Shown: positions 52,158-61,658, counted from the stretch's first letter. The stretch is DNA of 64,000 bases from Streptomyces griseofuscus (GCF_014673495.1 NZ_CP051006.1:6471001-6535000); one strand, 5' to 3'. Notes: generated by a model from the sequence alone, not told the origin. Numbers and translations are program-made.

Positions 52158-52190
52158 CCTCCTCGGCACGACACGCCCCGGTACGTCACA

Positions 52191-52223
52191 AAGGGCGGCA
52201 CCCCGTTACGGGGTGCCGCCCTT
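52191..52223. terminator. Bidirectional terminator
   Basis: AAGGGCGGCACCCCG-tta-CGGGGTGCCGCCCTT, perfect 15-bp stem between convergent genes (FHA-ABC and the transglycosylase). Confidence 0.88.
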
Positions 52224-52251
52224 CGGCGTTCGTCAGAGGTCCGCGCCGACC

Positions 52252-52998
52252 TCAGTACGCGCTGTTGACGTTGTCCATCGAGCCGTAGCGGTGGGCAGCG
52301 TAGTTGGCGGCGGCGGTGATGTTGGCGACCGGGTCGTAGATGTTCCACGAGGTACCGGGCACGTGGTACGTGTTGAAGGTGGGCTGGATCACCTGGAGCA
52401 GGCCCTTGGACGGGATGCCGTTGATCGCGTTGATGTCCCAGTTGTTGATGGCCATCGGGTTGCCCGAGGACTCACGCATGATGTTGCGGTACAGACCGTT
52501 GTAGCTGCCCGGGATGCCCTTGGAGTGCATGATGTCCAGGGACTGGCGGATCCAGCCGTCGAGGTTGTTCGCGTAGGTCTTCGCGGCGACGGTCTGCATC
52601 TGCGGGCGCTGCGCGGAACGGTTGGCGCTCTGCTTGGCGGCACGCTCCTGCGCGGCCTTCTTGGCGGCGGCGTCGGCGGCGGCCTTCTTCGCGGCGGCGT
52701 CGGTGCGCTGCTTGGCGGCGGCCTTCTGCTGCGCGGCGATGGCGTCGAGCTTGACGGCCTGCGCGGCGGTGGGGTCGGTGACCGAGCCTTTGACGTTCGG
52801 CAGCGTGGCGTCCTGGGTGGCGACCTTCGCGACCTGCGCGGCGGTGGCCGGGGAGCCGGTGGTGACGGTGTCCGCGTTACCGGGGACGGCCGACAGGGCG
52901 ATGGCGGCGGTGCCGAGAGCGGCGACACCGGCGACGGCGATCTTGTGCTGCTTGGTCAGGGCACGATCTCGAGCACGACTGAGGATGTTCTTGGGCAT
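52252..52998 (-). CDS. Secreted transglycosylase-like (SLT) protein
   Basis: A 248-aa exported protein. Signal peptide at residues 1-42 (KQHKIAVAGVAALGTAAIALSAVPGNA). An Ala/Lys-rich coiled-coil stretch (about 85-135) precedes the C-terminal SLT domain: IMRESSGNPMAINNWDINAINGIPSKGLLQVIQPTFN, with the catalytic Glu in MRESSG. Likely a peptidoglycan lytic transglycosylase in growth or spore germination. Preceded by a ydaO-type riboswitch on the same strand. ATG 52998 has AGAGG about 10 nt upstream, inside the 3' end of the riboswitch. Confidence 0.93.
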   Translation of the reverse strand: MPKNILSRARDRALTKQHKIAVAGVAALGTAAIALSAVPGNADTVTTGSPATAAQVAKVATQDATLPNVKGSVTDPTAAQAVKLDAIAAQQKAAAKQRTDAAAKKAAADAAAKKAAQERAAKQSANRSAQRPQMQTVAAKTYANNLDGWIRQSLDIMHSKGIPGSYNGLYRNIMRESSGNPMAINNWDINAINGIPSKGLLQVIQPTFNTYHVPGTSWNIYDPVANITAAANYAAHRYGSMDNVNSAY

Positions 52999-53007
52999 GG
53001 CGTTGGA

Positions 53008-53110
53008 CCTCTTCGTTAGCGCGGAGGTCGCTCCTGCGTCCGCCGGGGGAATCGGTTCCTCCCGCACAGAAGCCGCGGGGGGAAACCCACGGCGCTGAGC
53101 GACGGGAGCA
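53008..53110 (-). promoter_or_regulatory. ydaO-type (c-di-AMP) riboswitch
   Basis: Minus strand: GTCGCTCAGCGCCGTGGG, CCCCCCGCGG, then GTGCGGGAGGAACCGATTCCCC and finally CCTCCGCGCTAACGAAGAGG. The GGAGGAACCG and GCTAAC blocks agree with the c-di-AMP riboswitch consensus. In Streptomyces this class precedes cell-wall hydrolase genes, as here. No search was run; boundaries are approximate. Confidence 0.75.
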
Positions 53111-53183
53111 ATTCTTAGCGGCCGCAAAATGCCCTGGCAAAGGTGTGACGTACGAAGCTGGATAGTGGATCAGGGAAACCCAA

Positions 53184-53213
53184 AACGGGACAGATTGGAC
53201 CATCTGTCCCGTT
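53184..53213 (-). terminator. Hairpin between queA and the riboswitch
   Basis: AACGGGACAGAT-tggacc-ATCTGTCCCGTT, perfect 12-bp stem followed on the minus strand by TTTTGGGTTT. Fits a terminator of queA. Because it is also 70 bp upstream of the riboswitch it could be an operator. The rest of 53214-53332 shows nothing. Confidence 0.6.
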
Positions 53214-53332
53214 CGCGGCAGGGGGTATATCTCCTATGTCCGTTCGTACGTGATGTAGGCCCTATGCGCGGGCTCACAGGGGACGCAGATCAAACTCACG
53301 GGGAGTTGCCACCGCAACTCACTCTGTGAGGC

Positions 53333-54439
53333 TCAGCGCGGGGTCTCCTCCCCAAGGAGGAGATGGACGTCCCCGAACTCGTGCCACAGGTAGAGCCCGC
53401 GCAGCGCCTCCTCGTACGCGCGGTCGACCGCGGCCCGCCCGGCGACGGCCCGCAGCATCAGCAGATGCGAGGCCTCCGGCTCGTGCAGCCCGGTCAGCAG
53501 CCCGTCCACCACCCGCACCCCGCGCTCGGGCGTGACCACCAGGTCCGTCCACCCCTGGCACGCCCGCACCGCGCCGTCCGCGCCCACGGCCGACTCCACC
53601 GCGCGTACGGCCGTCGTGCCCACCGCGATCACCCGGCCGCCTCCGGCCGCCGCCGCGCCGATCGCCCGCGCGGACGCCTCCGGCACCGTGAACCACTCCG
53701 GGTAGGGCGGCTCGTGCGCCTCCGCCGACGCCACCCCCGTATGCAGGGTGACCCGCGCGAACCCCACGCCCCCGCGCACCAGCTCCGCCACCACCCGCTC
53801 GGTGAAGGGCCGCCCCGCGCTCGGCATCTCCGCGCTGCCCGCGCCGTCGGGGGAGGGGAGGGAGAACAGGGTCTGGTACGCCGACAGCGGCTGGTCCCGC
53901 GTCGTATAGGAGTACCGGATCGGCCGCCCGTGCCCCCGCAGCAACCCCAGCACGGCCCCACCCTCGACCCGCGCCCACCACAGCCTGTCCCTATACCTAC
54001 CTACGGGATGCCCACCCAGGGGATGCCCGCCGACGGGCTCCGGCCCGCCCACCGGCTCCTCCACCACCAGCCGGACCCCCTCCGGCAGCCGTACCTCTGT
54101 CCCCGCGCGTGTGCCCGGCCGCGCGCGTGTGGTGCCCCGGCCGTCGGGCTCCCGGAGTTCCACCGCCCAGCGGCCGTCGTCGCCGCGGGTCGAGAAGTGC
54201 ACGACCACGGGCGCGTCCCCGATCCGGCCGTCCACCGCGGCGGCCAGCGTCGGGGAGGTGTTCACCACCAGCAGGTCCCCGGCCCGCAGCAGCCCCGGCA
54301 GCTCGCGGAACGCGTGGTGCGTCACCCGGGTGCCGCGGGAGACGAGGAGCCGTACGTCGTCCCGGGCCCGCCCCGGCCCCCGCTGCTCGGCCGGCACCCG
54401 CGCGGACAGCTCCTCCGGCACCCGCACGATCGTGGTCAT
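53333..54439 (-). CDS. queA: QueA-like S-adenosylmethionine:tRNA ribosyltransferase-isomerase
   Basis: A 368-aa QueA-family protein: DDVRLLVSRGTRVTHHAFRELPGLLRAGDLLVVNTSPTLAAAVDGR, RYSYTTRDQPLSAYQTLF, RPFTERVVAELVRGGVGFARVTLHTGVASAE and GLLTGLHEPEASHLLMLRAVAG. Canonical QueA makes epoxyqueuosine from preQ1-tRNA, but no other queuosine gene is in this window, so the true substrate could differ. ATG 54439 overlaps the SDR stop (ATGA). Last gene of the SDR-queA pair. Confidence 0.88.
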   Translation of the reverse strand: MTTIVRVPEELSARVPAEQRGPGRARDDVRLLVSRGTRVTHHAFRELPGLLRAGDLLVVNTSPTLAAAVDGRIGDAPVVVHFSTRGDDGRWAVELREPDGRGTTRARPGTRAGTEVRLPEGVRLVVEEPVGGPEPVGGHPLGGHPVGRYRDRLWWARVEGGAVLGLLRGHGRPIRYSYTTRDQPLSAYQTLFSLPSPDGAGSAEMPSAGRPFTERVVAELVRGGVGFARVTLHTGVASAEAHEPPYPEWFTVPEASARAIGAAAAGGGRVIAVGTTAVRAVESAVGADGAVRACQGWTDLVVTPERGVRVVDGLLTGLHEPEASHLLMLRAVAGRAAVDRAYEEALRGLYLWHEFGDVHLLLGEETPR

Positions 54440-55131
54440 CGGCCCGCCACCAGCGTCGGCGCCGCGTACCGCCCGCTGGCCGGGCGCTCGTCCAGCAGCC
54501 GCAGGAACGCCGGTACGACGGTGTCCGGCGCCGGCCGCTCGTCCGTGTCGCCCGGTACGGCCGCCGCGTACAGGCCGGTCGCCATGTCCCCGGGGTCCAC
54601 CGCCCACACCCGCAGACCCGGCTCCTCCACGGCGAGCACCGCCGCCAGTTGCTCCAGGGCCGCCTTCGAGGCGCCGTAACCGCCCCAGGTCTCGTACGCC
54701 TGTGCCGCCGCGTCCGAGCTGACCGCGATCACCGTGCCCGCGGCCGCCGCCCGCAGCAGCGGCAGCGCCTCCTGGACGAGGCCGAGCGCGGCGGTGACGT
54801 TCACCTCAAGCGCCCGCCGCAGCCCGTCCAGCGGCAGCTCGGCCAGCCGTACCAGCGGCTCGGCGCCGAGCGCGCTCGCGTTGCCCACCAGCAGATCGAG
54901 ACCGCCCAGCGCACGGGCGGCGGCCACCAGCGCGGCCCGGTGCCCGGCGTCCGTGACATCCCCGGGCAGCGCCGACACCCGGGTGCCGTACCGGCCGACC
55001 GCCGCCGCGGCCTCCGCCAGCGCCTCCTCGCCCCGCGCGTCCAGCACCAGATCCCAGCCGCGCCCGGCCAGCGCCTCGGCGAGCGCCCGCCCCAGCCCCT
55101 TCGAGGCGCCCGTGATGATCCCTACCGGCAT
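54436..55131 (-). CDS. Short-chain dehydrogenase/reductase
   Basis: A 231-aa Rossmann-fold SDR: IITGASKGLGRALAEALAGRGWDLVLDARG and the complete catalytic triad Ser (AVSSDAAAQ), Tyr and Lys (YGASKAALEQ). The last strand ends SGRYAAPTLVAGR. It is translationally coupled to queA, whose 5' end overlaps its stop. ATG 55131 has only a weak ribosome site. Function unknown. Confidence 0.9.
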   Translation of the reverse strand: MPVGIITGASKGLGRALAEALAGRGWDLVLDARGEEALAEAAAAVGRYGTRVSALPGDVTDAGHRAALVAAARALGGLDLLVGNASALGAEPLVRLAELPLDGLRRALEVNVTAALGLVQEALPLLRAAAAGTVIAVSSDAAAQAYETWGGYGASKAALEQLAAVLAVEEPGLRVWAVDPGDMATGLYAAAVPGDTDERPAPDTVVPAFLRLLDERPASGRYAAPTLVAGR

Positions 55132-55359
55132 GACTACCGTCCCCTCGTCGCTCCCCGCCCGCTCGGACGGATGCCGATCACCGTAGGAACGCCCCTACGG
55201 TCACCGCCTCGGCCGCGGGTCCCGTGCGAGAGGGGCACTTCGGCGTACGACACCGGGCGGGGTCCCGGGTCCTAAGCCGGTCGGTCTAGGACCAGCGGAC
55301 GGCGCCGGGCCGTCGGCGGTCCGATCCGCGCCGGCGCGCCCCGCCGGTACCGTGAGGGC

Positions 55360-56505
55360 ATGAGCCACCGCCCCCGGTCCGGCCTCGCCGCGGTGAGTTC
55401 CGCGTTGCTGGCCATGAGCAGGCATCTGGAGACGCGCGACGTCCTGAAGACGATCGTCGCCTCCGCCCGCGAACTCCTCGACGCGCAGTACGCCGCCCTC
55501 GGCGTCCCCGACGACCACGGGGGCTTCGCCCAGTTCGTCGTGGACGGCGTCAGCGACGCCCAGTGGAAGGCGATCGGCCCGCTGCCCCGCCAGCACGGCG
55601 TCCTCGCCGCGATGCTGCACGAGGCCCGCCCCGAACGCCTCGCCGACGTACGCAAGGACCCCCGCTTCGAGGGCTGGCCCGACGCCCACCCCGACCTCGT
55701 CGACTTCCTCGGGCTGCCCATCCGCGACGGCGACGAGACCATCGGCGCCCTGTTCCTGGCGAACAAGAACTGCCCCAAGCCGGAGGGCAGTTGCGGCTTC
55801 ACCCAGGAGGACGAGGAACTGCTCGCCCTCCTCGCGCAGCACGCCGCGATAGCCCTCACCAACGCCCGCCTGTACGAGCGCAGCCGCGAACTCACCATCG
55901 CCGAGGAGCGCTCCCGGCTCGCCCATGAACTGCACGACGCGGTCAGCCAGAAGCTGTTCTCGCTGCGCCTGACCGCCCAGGCCGCCGCCGCCCTCGTCGA
56001 CCGCGACCCGGCCCGCGCCAAGGGCGAACTCCACCAGGTCGCCGCGCTCGCCGCCGAAGCCGCCGACGAACTGCGGGCCGCCGTCGTGGAGTTGCGCCCC
56101 GCCGCACTGGACGAGGACGGACTGATCGCCACCCTGCGCACCCAGATCCAGGTCCTCGACCGCGCCCACACCGCCCGGGTCACCTTCACCGGCGCCAACT
56201 ACCGCGCACTGCCCGCCGCCCAGGAGGAGGCCGTGCTCCGGGTCGCCCAGGAGGCCCTGCACAACGCGCTGCGCCACGCGGACGCCGAGCGCGTCGATGT
56301 GAGCGTGGAGCGGCGGGGCCCCGGAGCGGTGCTGCGGATCAGCGACGACGGCACCGGCTTCGACCCGGCCGCGGTCGGCCGCGCCGGGCGCCACCTCGGA
56401 CTGGTCTCGATGCGGGACCGGGCGAGCGGGGTCGGCGGCACGCTGACCGTGGATTCGGTGCCCGGCAAGGGCACCACGATCGAACTGGAGGTCCCCGGTG
56501 GCTGA
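55360..56505 (+). CDS. GAF-domain sensor histidine kinase (HisKA_3 family)
   Basis: A 381-aa cytoplasmic kinase, no membrane helix. A GAF domain covers about residues 20-170 (LTKASARELLDAQYAALGVPD-like opening, FLGLPIRDGDETIGALFLANK). The HisKA_3 dimer helix reads EERSRLAHELHDAVSQKLFSL, with the phosphorylatable His in HELHD. The HATPase domain contains VAQEALHNALRHADAERVDV and ISDDGTGFDP with HLGLVSMRDRA. It overlaps the response regulator by 8 bp. Signal unknown. Confidence 0.94.
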   Translation: MSHRPRSGLAAVSSALLAMSRHLETRDVLKTIVASARELLDAQYAALGVPDDHGGFAQFVVDGVSDAQWKAIGPLPRQHGVLAAMLHEARPERLADVRKDPRFEGWPDAHPDLVDFLGLPIRDGDETIGALFLANKNCPKPEGSCGFTQEDEELLALLAQHAAIALTNARLYERSRELTIAEERSRLAHELHDAVSQKLFSLRLTAQAAAALVDRDPARAKGELHQVAALAAEAADELRAAVVELRPAALDEDGLIATLRTQIQVLDRAHTARVTFTGANYRALPAAQEEAVLRVAQEALHNALRHADAERVDVSVERRGPGAVLRISDDGTGFDPAAVGRAGRHLGLVSMRDRASGVGGTLTVDSVPGKGTTIELEVPGG

Positions 56506-57139
56506 GCCCATCAAGGTGCTGCTCGTCGACGACCACCAGGTGGTCCGCCGGGGCCTGCGCACCTTCCTGGAGGTGCAGGAGGACATAGAGGTCGTGGGCG
56601 AGGCGGCCGACGGCGCGGAAGGCGTGGCCCGCGCCGAGGAACTGCGGCCCGACGTCGTCCTCATGGACGTCAAGATGCCGGGCATGGACGGCATCGACGC
56701 CCTGCGCAGGCTGCGCGAACTCGACAACCCCGCACGGGTGCTGATCGTCACCAGCTTCACCGAGCAGCGCACGGTCGTACCGGCCCTGCGCGCGGGCGCC
56801 GCCGGGTATGTGTACAAGGACGTGGACCCGGACGCCCTCGCCGGCGCCATCCGCTCCGTGCACGCCGGGCACATCCTGCTCCAGCCCGAGGTGGCGGGCG
56901 CGCTGCTGTCCCAGGAGGAGGCCAACTCGGGTCAGGGCCGGGGGAGTTCGCTCACCGAGCGGGAGCGCGAGGTGCTCGGGCTGATCGCCGACGGCCGCTC
57001 CAACCGGGAGATCGCCCGCGCTCTGGTGCTCTCCGAGAAGACCGTCAAGACGCATGTCTCCAACATCCTGATGAAGCTCGACCTCGCCGACCGCACCCAG
57101 GCCGCGCTGTGGGCCGTACGACACGGGGTTGCCGGCTGA
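56498..57139 (+). CDS. LuxR/NarL-type response regulator
   Basis: A 213-aa regulator. Receiver: LLVDDHQVVRRGLRTFLEVQ with Asp in VVLMDVKMPGMDG, Thr/Ser in IVTSFTEQ and Lys in YVYKDVDP. Output: LTEREREVLGLIADGRSNREIARALVLSEKTVKTHVSNILMKL, the LuxR HTH. Start GTG 56498 inside the kinase gene. Partner of the GAF kinase before it. The chaplin gene lies 170 bp downstream. Confidence 0.95.
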   Translation: MAEPIKVLLVDDHQVVRRGLRTFLEVQEDIEVVGEAADGAEGVARAEELRPDVVLMDVKMPGMDGIDALRRLRELDNPARVLIVTSFTEQRTVVPALRAGAAGYVYKDVDPDALAGAIRSVHAGHILLQPEVAGALLSQEEANSGQGRGSSLTEREREVLGLIADGRSNREIARALVLSEKTVKTHVSNILMKLDLADRTQAALWAVRHGVAG

Positions 57140-57310
57140 AACGTCCGTACGGACGCCGTACGCCGGTTCCCCCTAGAAGCCCCGTTCCGGACTGAGATTC
57201 ATACCGTCGTGGGAATGTCACCCGGATGGCGCATCCCCGGGCGATCTCCGCCGTTCTCCAGTGCGTGCCACGGAGAACCGCCGTGGTGAACGTCCAAGAG
57301 GGGTTTGAAA

Positions 57311-57550
57311 GTGAAGAACCTGAAGAAGGCAGCGGCCGTGACGATGGTGGCCGGTGGCCTGCTGGCCGCCGGTGCCGGCCTGGCCTCCGCCCAGAGCGAG
57401 GCCGGCGGCGCGGCCGTGAACTCCCCGGGCGTCGTCTCGGGCAACGCCATCCAGGCGCCGGTCCACGTCCCGGTCAACGTGACCGGTGACAGCATCGACG
57501 TCATCGGCGTGCTGAACCCGGCCTTCGGCAACGTCGGCCTCAACCACTGA
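57311..57550 (+). CDS. chpE: Short chaplin without cysteines (ChpE-type)
   Basis: A 79-aa surface protein. A signal peptide (KNLKKAAAVTMVAGGLLAAGAGLASA) is followed by one chaplin domain: VNSPGVVSGNAIQAPVHVPV, then NVTGDSIDVIGVLNPAFGN. The two Cys of canonical short chaplins (VNVCG.. and GN.CVN) are replaced by Thr and by Val/Gly, the defining feature of ChpE. Chaplins assemble amyloid-like fibrils on aerial hyphae. GTG 57311 has GAGGGG 7 nt upstream. Terminated by a strong hairpin. Confidence 0.9.
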   Translation: MKNLKKAAAVTMVAGGLLAAGAGLASAQSEAGGAAVNSPGVVSGNAIQAPVHVPVNVTGDSIDVIGVLNPAFGNVGLNH

Positions 57551-57567
57551 GGCATCTCGACCGCGGC

Positions 57568-57598
57568 GCGGGCCCCCCGGATCCACCGGGGGGCCCGC
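57568..57598 (+). terminator. Terminator of the chaplin gene
   Basis: GCGGGCCCCCCGG-atcca-CCGGGGGGCCCGC: perfect 13-bp stem with 5-nt loop, 18 bp after the chaplin stop. Confidence 0.85.
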
Positions 57599-57619
57599 CC
57601 CTTTGCCCGGCCCCGGAGC

Positions 57620-58408
57620 TCACCTCACCCCGCGCTCCCGCTCCTCCACCATCGAGTTGTACGCCGCCACCTGCGCCCGCCGCGCCGTCCGCTCCACCGG
57701 GCGCAGCGCCTGGGTGCGCGCCGCCATCTCCGAGGCGGTCACCGCGGCCCCGTGGCCGTGGTCGTGCGCGAGGGCGATCAGCAGGGTGATGCGCTGCGCC
57801 AGCTCAAGGACCCGGGCCGCGCGGGGCGGATAGCCCGGGGCCAGGACCTCGCGGCCGGCCTCCGCCCGTGCCCGGTACGCGTCGATCGCGGCCTCGGCCA
57901 CCGGGCCCGAGGCGGCCACGTCCAGGCGGGCCAGCACCGCCGTGGCGTCCCGCAGGGCCTCCGCCAGCTCGCGCTCCGCCTCGCCCAGGGAGGGCACGTC
58001 CGCGGGCGGGGCCTCGCGCACCGGCAGGGCGTGCCAGACCACCTCGACATGCACATCACCCGCGGGCCCCGCCTCGGACACCTCAGGCACCAGCCCGAAC
58101 GCGGTGCCGAAGCAGACCACCGCCTCCGCCGCGTCCAGTGCCCGCGCGTTGAACTCCGGCGGGCCGCTCAGCCCCAGCGGATGGCCGGGCGCCGGCAGCG
58201 CCACCCGCAGCCCCGTCGCCCCCAGCGCCCGCAGCCGCCCCAGCGCGAGCGTCAGTCCCACCGGCGCCGCCTCCCCGGGCAGCCCGGCCACCCGGTGCAC
58301 GGCGTCGTCACCCACAATGGCGAGCGCGGCGTCATCCGGCGAGACAAGTCCGGCCAAAAGGGCATTTCCCCAAGAGGCAAGGCGTCCTGAACGCGGTTCC
58401 GTGAGCAT
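57620..58408 (-). CDS. Hypothetical protein (Ala-rich)
   Basis: A 262-aa soluble protein. The first half reads as an alpha/beta domain (LAIVGDDAVHRVAGLPGE, LRALGATGLRVALPAPGHPLGLSGPP). The second half is helical with Glu/Ala-rich helices (LGEAERELAEALRDATAVLARLDVAAS), and the C-terminus is basic. No known motif. ATG or alternative at 58408. It diverges from the ABC ATPase gene at 58559. I know it only as a conserved hypothetical Streptomyces gene. Confidence 0.8.
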   Translation of the reverse strand: MLTEPRSGRLASWGNALLAGLVSPDDAALAIVGDDAVHRVAGLPGEAAPVGLTLALGRLRALGATGLRVALPAPGHPLGLSGPPEFNARALDAAEAVVCFGTAFGLVPEVSEAGPAGDVHVEVVWHALPVREAPPADVPSLGEAERELAEALRDATAVLARLDVAASGPVAEAAIDAYRARAEAGREVLAPGYPPRAARVLELAQRITLLIALAHDHGHGAAVTASEMAARTQALRPVERTARRAQVAAYNSMVEERERGVR

Positions 58409-58558
58409 GCCCCCACCCTAAGGACCGGACCGATGGAATGGACCGGCGCACCGGTGGCGTAGATTTCATAAGGGCCGTGCCCACCGGCGCGGCGGACCGC
58501 GCCACAGGCGTACGCGACAGCCGAGACCGGCCACACTGCAAGGGGAGACAACGCGCTC

Positions 58559-59356
<798 letters not shown>

Positions 59357-59493
59357 CCCCACCGGCACCCCCGGCCGCCCCCCGGCCGTCCGTGACCCCA
59401 CCCCGATCCCACTCCGCCGGGACCCTCGCGCAAACCCGTCGGGGTCCTCAACGCGCCCTGTCCGCCGCCCGATCGTGGCCCTACGATGACCAC

Positions 59494-59925
59494 GTGAACG
59501 ACATCGACGCATGGGTGTGGTGGCTCGTCGGCGCGGCCGCGCTCGGAATCCCGCTCGTCGTCACCGCCATGCCCGAGTTCGGCATGTTCGCGGTGGGAGC
59601 CGTCGCGGCCGCGGTCGTCGCGGCCCTCGGCCCCGGCGTCGTCGCCCAGGTGATCACCTTCCTCGTCGTCTCCGTCGCGCTCATCGCCGTCGTACGGCCC
59701 ATCGCGAACCGGCACAGCAGACAGCGGCCCCGGTTCGCCAGCGGCATCGAGGCGTTGAAAGGCAAGCAGGCCGTCGTACTGGAACGGGTCGACGGCTCCG
59801 GCGGCCGCGTCAAGCTCGCCGGGGAGATCTGGTCGGCCCGCGCCCTGGACGCCGACCGGGCCTACGAGGCGGGCCAGGAGGTGGACGTCGTGGACATCGA
59901 AGGAGCCACCGCGATCGTCATCTGA
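59494..59925 (+). CDS. NfeD-family membrane protein
   Basis: A 143-aa short NfeD: three helices (about 8-25, 30-50 and 55-70) followed by the OB-fold domain (ALKGKQAVVLERVDGSGGRVKLAGEIWSARA). Short NfeD proteins pair with SPFH/stomatin-like proteins, and such a gene follows at 60052. GTG 59494 fits the family. Upstream codons to 59392 are Pro-rich and rejected. Confidence 0.9.
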   Translation: MNDIDAWVWWLVGAAALGIPLVVTAMPEFGMFAVGAVAAAVVAALGPGVVAQVITFLVVSVALIAVVRPIANRHSRQRPRFASGIEALKGKQAVVLERVDGSGGRVKLAGEIWSARALDADRAYEAGQEVDVVDIEGATAIVI

Positions 59926-60051
59926 GCCATCCTGCCCCCGAGTTGGGCCGGAGTCTGTCAGACTCGACGGGCAAGATCCTTTGAACAGGCGCGAGCCGCG
60001 GACACAACGGCGTCCGCGGGCGTCCAGGCGGAGAGGGGTACGGGGAACACG

Positions 60052-61017
60052 ATGGAACCGGTCATCATCGTCCTGATCATTCTGGTGGTGTTGGTCTTCA
60101 TCGCCCTGATCAAGACCATCCAGGTCATCCCACAGGCCAGCGCGGCCATCGTCGAGCGCTTCGGCCGCTACACGCGGACCCTGAACGCGGGCCTGAACAT
60201 CGTGGTCCCGTTCATAGACACCATCCGCAACCGCATCGACCTGCGCGAACAGGTCGTACCGTTCCCGCCCCAGCCGGTCATCACCCAGGACAACCTGGTC
60301 GTCAACATCGACACCGTCATCTACTACCAGGTGACGGACGCCCGCGCGGCCACCTACGAGGTCGCCAGCTACATCCAGGCGATCGAGCAGCTCACCGTCA
60401 CCACGCTGCGCAACATCATCGGCGGCATGGACCTGGAGCGCACCCTGACCTCCCGCGAGGAGATCAACGCCGCCCTGCGCGGCGTCCTGGACGAGGCCAC
60501 GGGCAAGTGGGGCATCCGAGTCAACCGCGTGGAACTGAAGGCCATCGAGCCGCCGACCTCCATCCAGGACTCGATGGAGAAGCAGATGCGCGCCGACCGT
60601 GACAAGCGCGCCGCGATCCTCACCGCGGAGGGCACCCGACAGGCCGCGATCCTCACGGCCGAGGGCGAGAAGCAGTCCCAGATCCTGCGCGCCGAGGGTG
60701 AGGCCAAGGCCGCCGCCCTGCGCGCCGAGGGCGAGGCCCAGGCCGTCCGCACCGTCTTCGAGGCCATCCACGCCGGCGACCCGGACCAGAAGCTGCTGTC
60801 CTACCAGTACCTCCAGATGCTCCCGAAGATCGCCGAGGGCGACGCCAACAAGCTCTGGATCGTCCCCAGCGAGATCGGCGACGCCCTCAAGGGCCTCTCC
60901 GGCGCCATGGGCAACTTCGGCTCCCTGGGCGGCGGCAACAGCGGCGGCGGCGCCACCCTACCGGCCCAGAACAAGGGCCCCGCGACGGAACGCCGCGAAA
61001 AGCCGAGCATCGACTAG
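60052..61017 (+). CDS. SPFH/band-7 (stomatin-like) membrane protein
   Basis: A 321-aa protein: one N-terminal helix (VIIVLIILVVLVFIALIKT), then the band-7 domain (VIPQASAAIVERFGRYTRTLNAGLN, DNLVVNIDTVIYYQVTD). Residues about 185-240 form a coiled coil made of repeated AxLxAEGE units (AILTAEGTRQAAILTAEGEK and more). The end is Gly/Ser-rich. Together with the NfeD gene it probably builds a membrane microdomain scaffold. ATG 60052 has GAGAGGGG upstream. Confidence 0.94.
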   Translation: MEPVIIVLIILVVLVFIALIKTIQVIPQASAAIVERFGRYTRTLNAGLNIVVPFIDTIRNRIDLREQVVPFPPQPVITQDNLVVNIDTVIYYQVTDARAATYEVASYIQAIEQLTVTTLRNIIGGMDLERTLTSREEINAALRGVLDEATGKWGIRVNRVELKAIEPPTSIQDSMEKQMRADRDKRAAILTAEGTRQAAILTAEGEKQSQILRAEGEAKAAALRAEGEAQAVRTVFEAIHAGDPDQKLLSYQYLQMLPKIAEGDANKLWIVPSEIGDALKGLSGAMGNFGSLGGGNSGGGATLPAQNKGPATERREKPSID

Positions 61018-61044
61018 CGATCACTTCGCAAGGCGGGGTTCCTT

Positions 61045-61105
61045 CCGCGCCCCTTCAGGGGCGCGGGGCTGTACCGATAGGCGGCTCCGCCGCGTGGCGC
61101 GATCG
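61045..61105. repeat. Intergenic palindrome/terminator sharing a core with 34680-34756
   Basis: CCGCGCCCCT-tc-AGGGGCGCGG (61045-61066) followed by GGCTGTACCGATAGGCGG and GGCTCCGCCGCG. It lies between the convergent SPFH and HNH genes. Its GGGGCGCGGGG core and position resemble a dispersed Streptomyces intergenic repeat; unverified. A bidirectional terminator in any case. Confidence 0.55.
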
Positions 61106-61151
61106 ACCGCCTACCACCCGCACTCACCGTCAGGCAGCACTCGGCAGACGC

Positions 61152-61658
61152 TCAGGCCGCGTCCCGAGCGAGCCACTCAGGAAGCCCGTCCAAGTCGTCC
61201 TGCCGCAATGCCAAGAGCATCGCATCCGCCGGCGTCGGCTCAAAAGGCACCCGCAGCAACGTCATCCCGGCCTCCTCCGGAGTCCGGTCCGCCTTCCGGT
61301 GATTGTCCTCCGCACACGCCGCCACCGTGTTCAGCCATGTGTCCTGCCCACCCTGGGCCCGCGGCACCACATGGTCCACCGTCGTCGCCCTGCGCCCGCA
61401 GTACACGCACCGGTGCCGGTCCCGCACCAGCACCCCCCGCCGCGACCACGGCGCTTGTCTTCGGAACGGCACCCGTACATATCTGCACAGCCTGATCACC
61501 CGGGGCGCGGGTATGTCCACGGCGGCCCCCCGCATCCGCAGCTCGGGATGGGCCTGCTCGACCACCGCCTTGTCCTGGAGCACCAGGACGACGGCGCGGT
61601 TCAGAGTCACCGTAGACAGCGGCTCGAAACTCGCGTTCAGCACCAGCGTGTCACGCAT
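61152..61658 (-). CDS. HNH endonuclease family protein
   Basis: A 168-aa protein. The beginning (MRDTLVLNASFEPLSTVTLNRAVVLVLQDKAVV) is a conserved domain, the HNH site is VRDRHRCVYCGRRATTVDHVVPRAQGG with N in DTWLNTVAACAEDNHRKADRT. ATG 61658 is preceded by GGGAGGTG. Such chromosomal HNH proteins are universal in actinomycetes; the DNA target is unknown. Confidence 0.92.
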   Translation of the reverse strand: MRDTLVLNASFEPLSTVTLNRAVVLVLQDKAVVEQAHPELRMRGAAVDIPAPRVIRLCRYVRVPFRRQAPWSRRGVLVRDRHRCVYCGRRATTVDHVVPRAQGGQDTWLNTVAACAEDNHRKADRTPEEAGMTLLRVPFEPTPADAMLLALRQDDLDGLPEWLARDAA

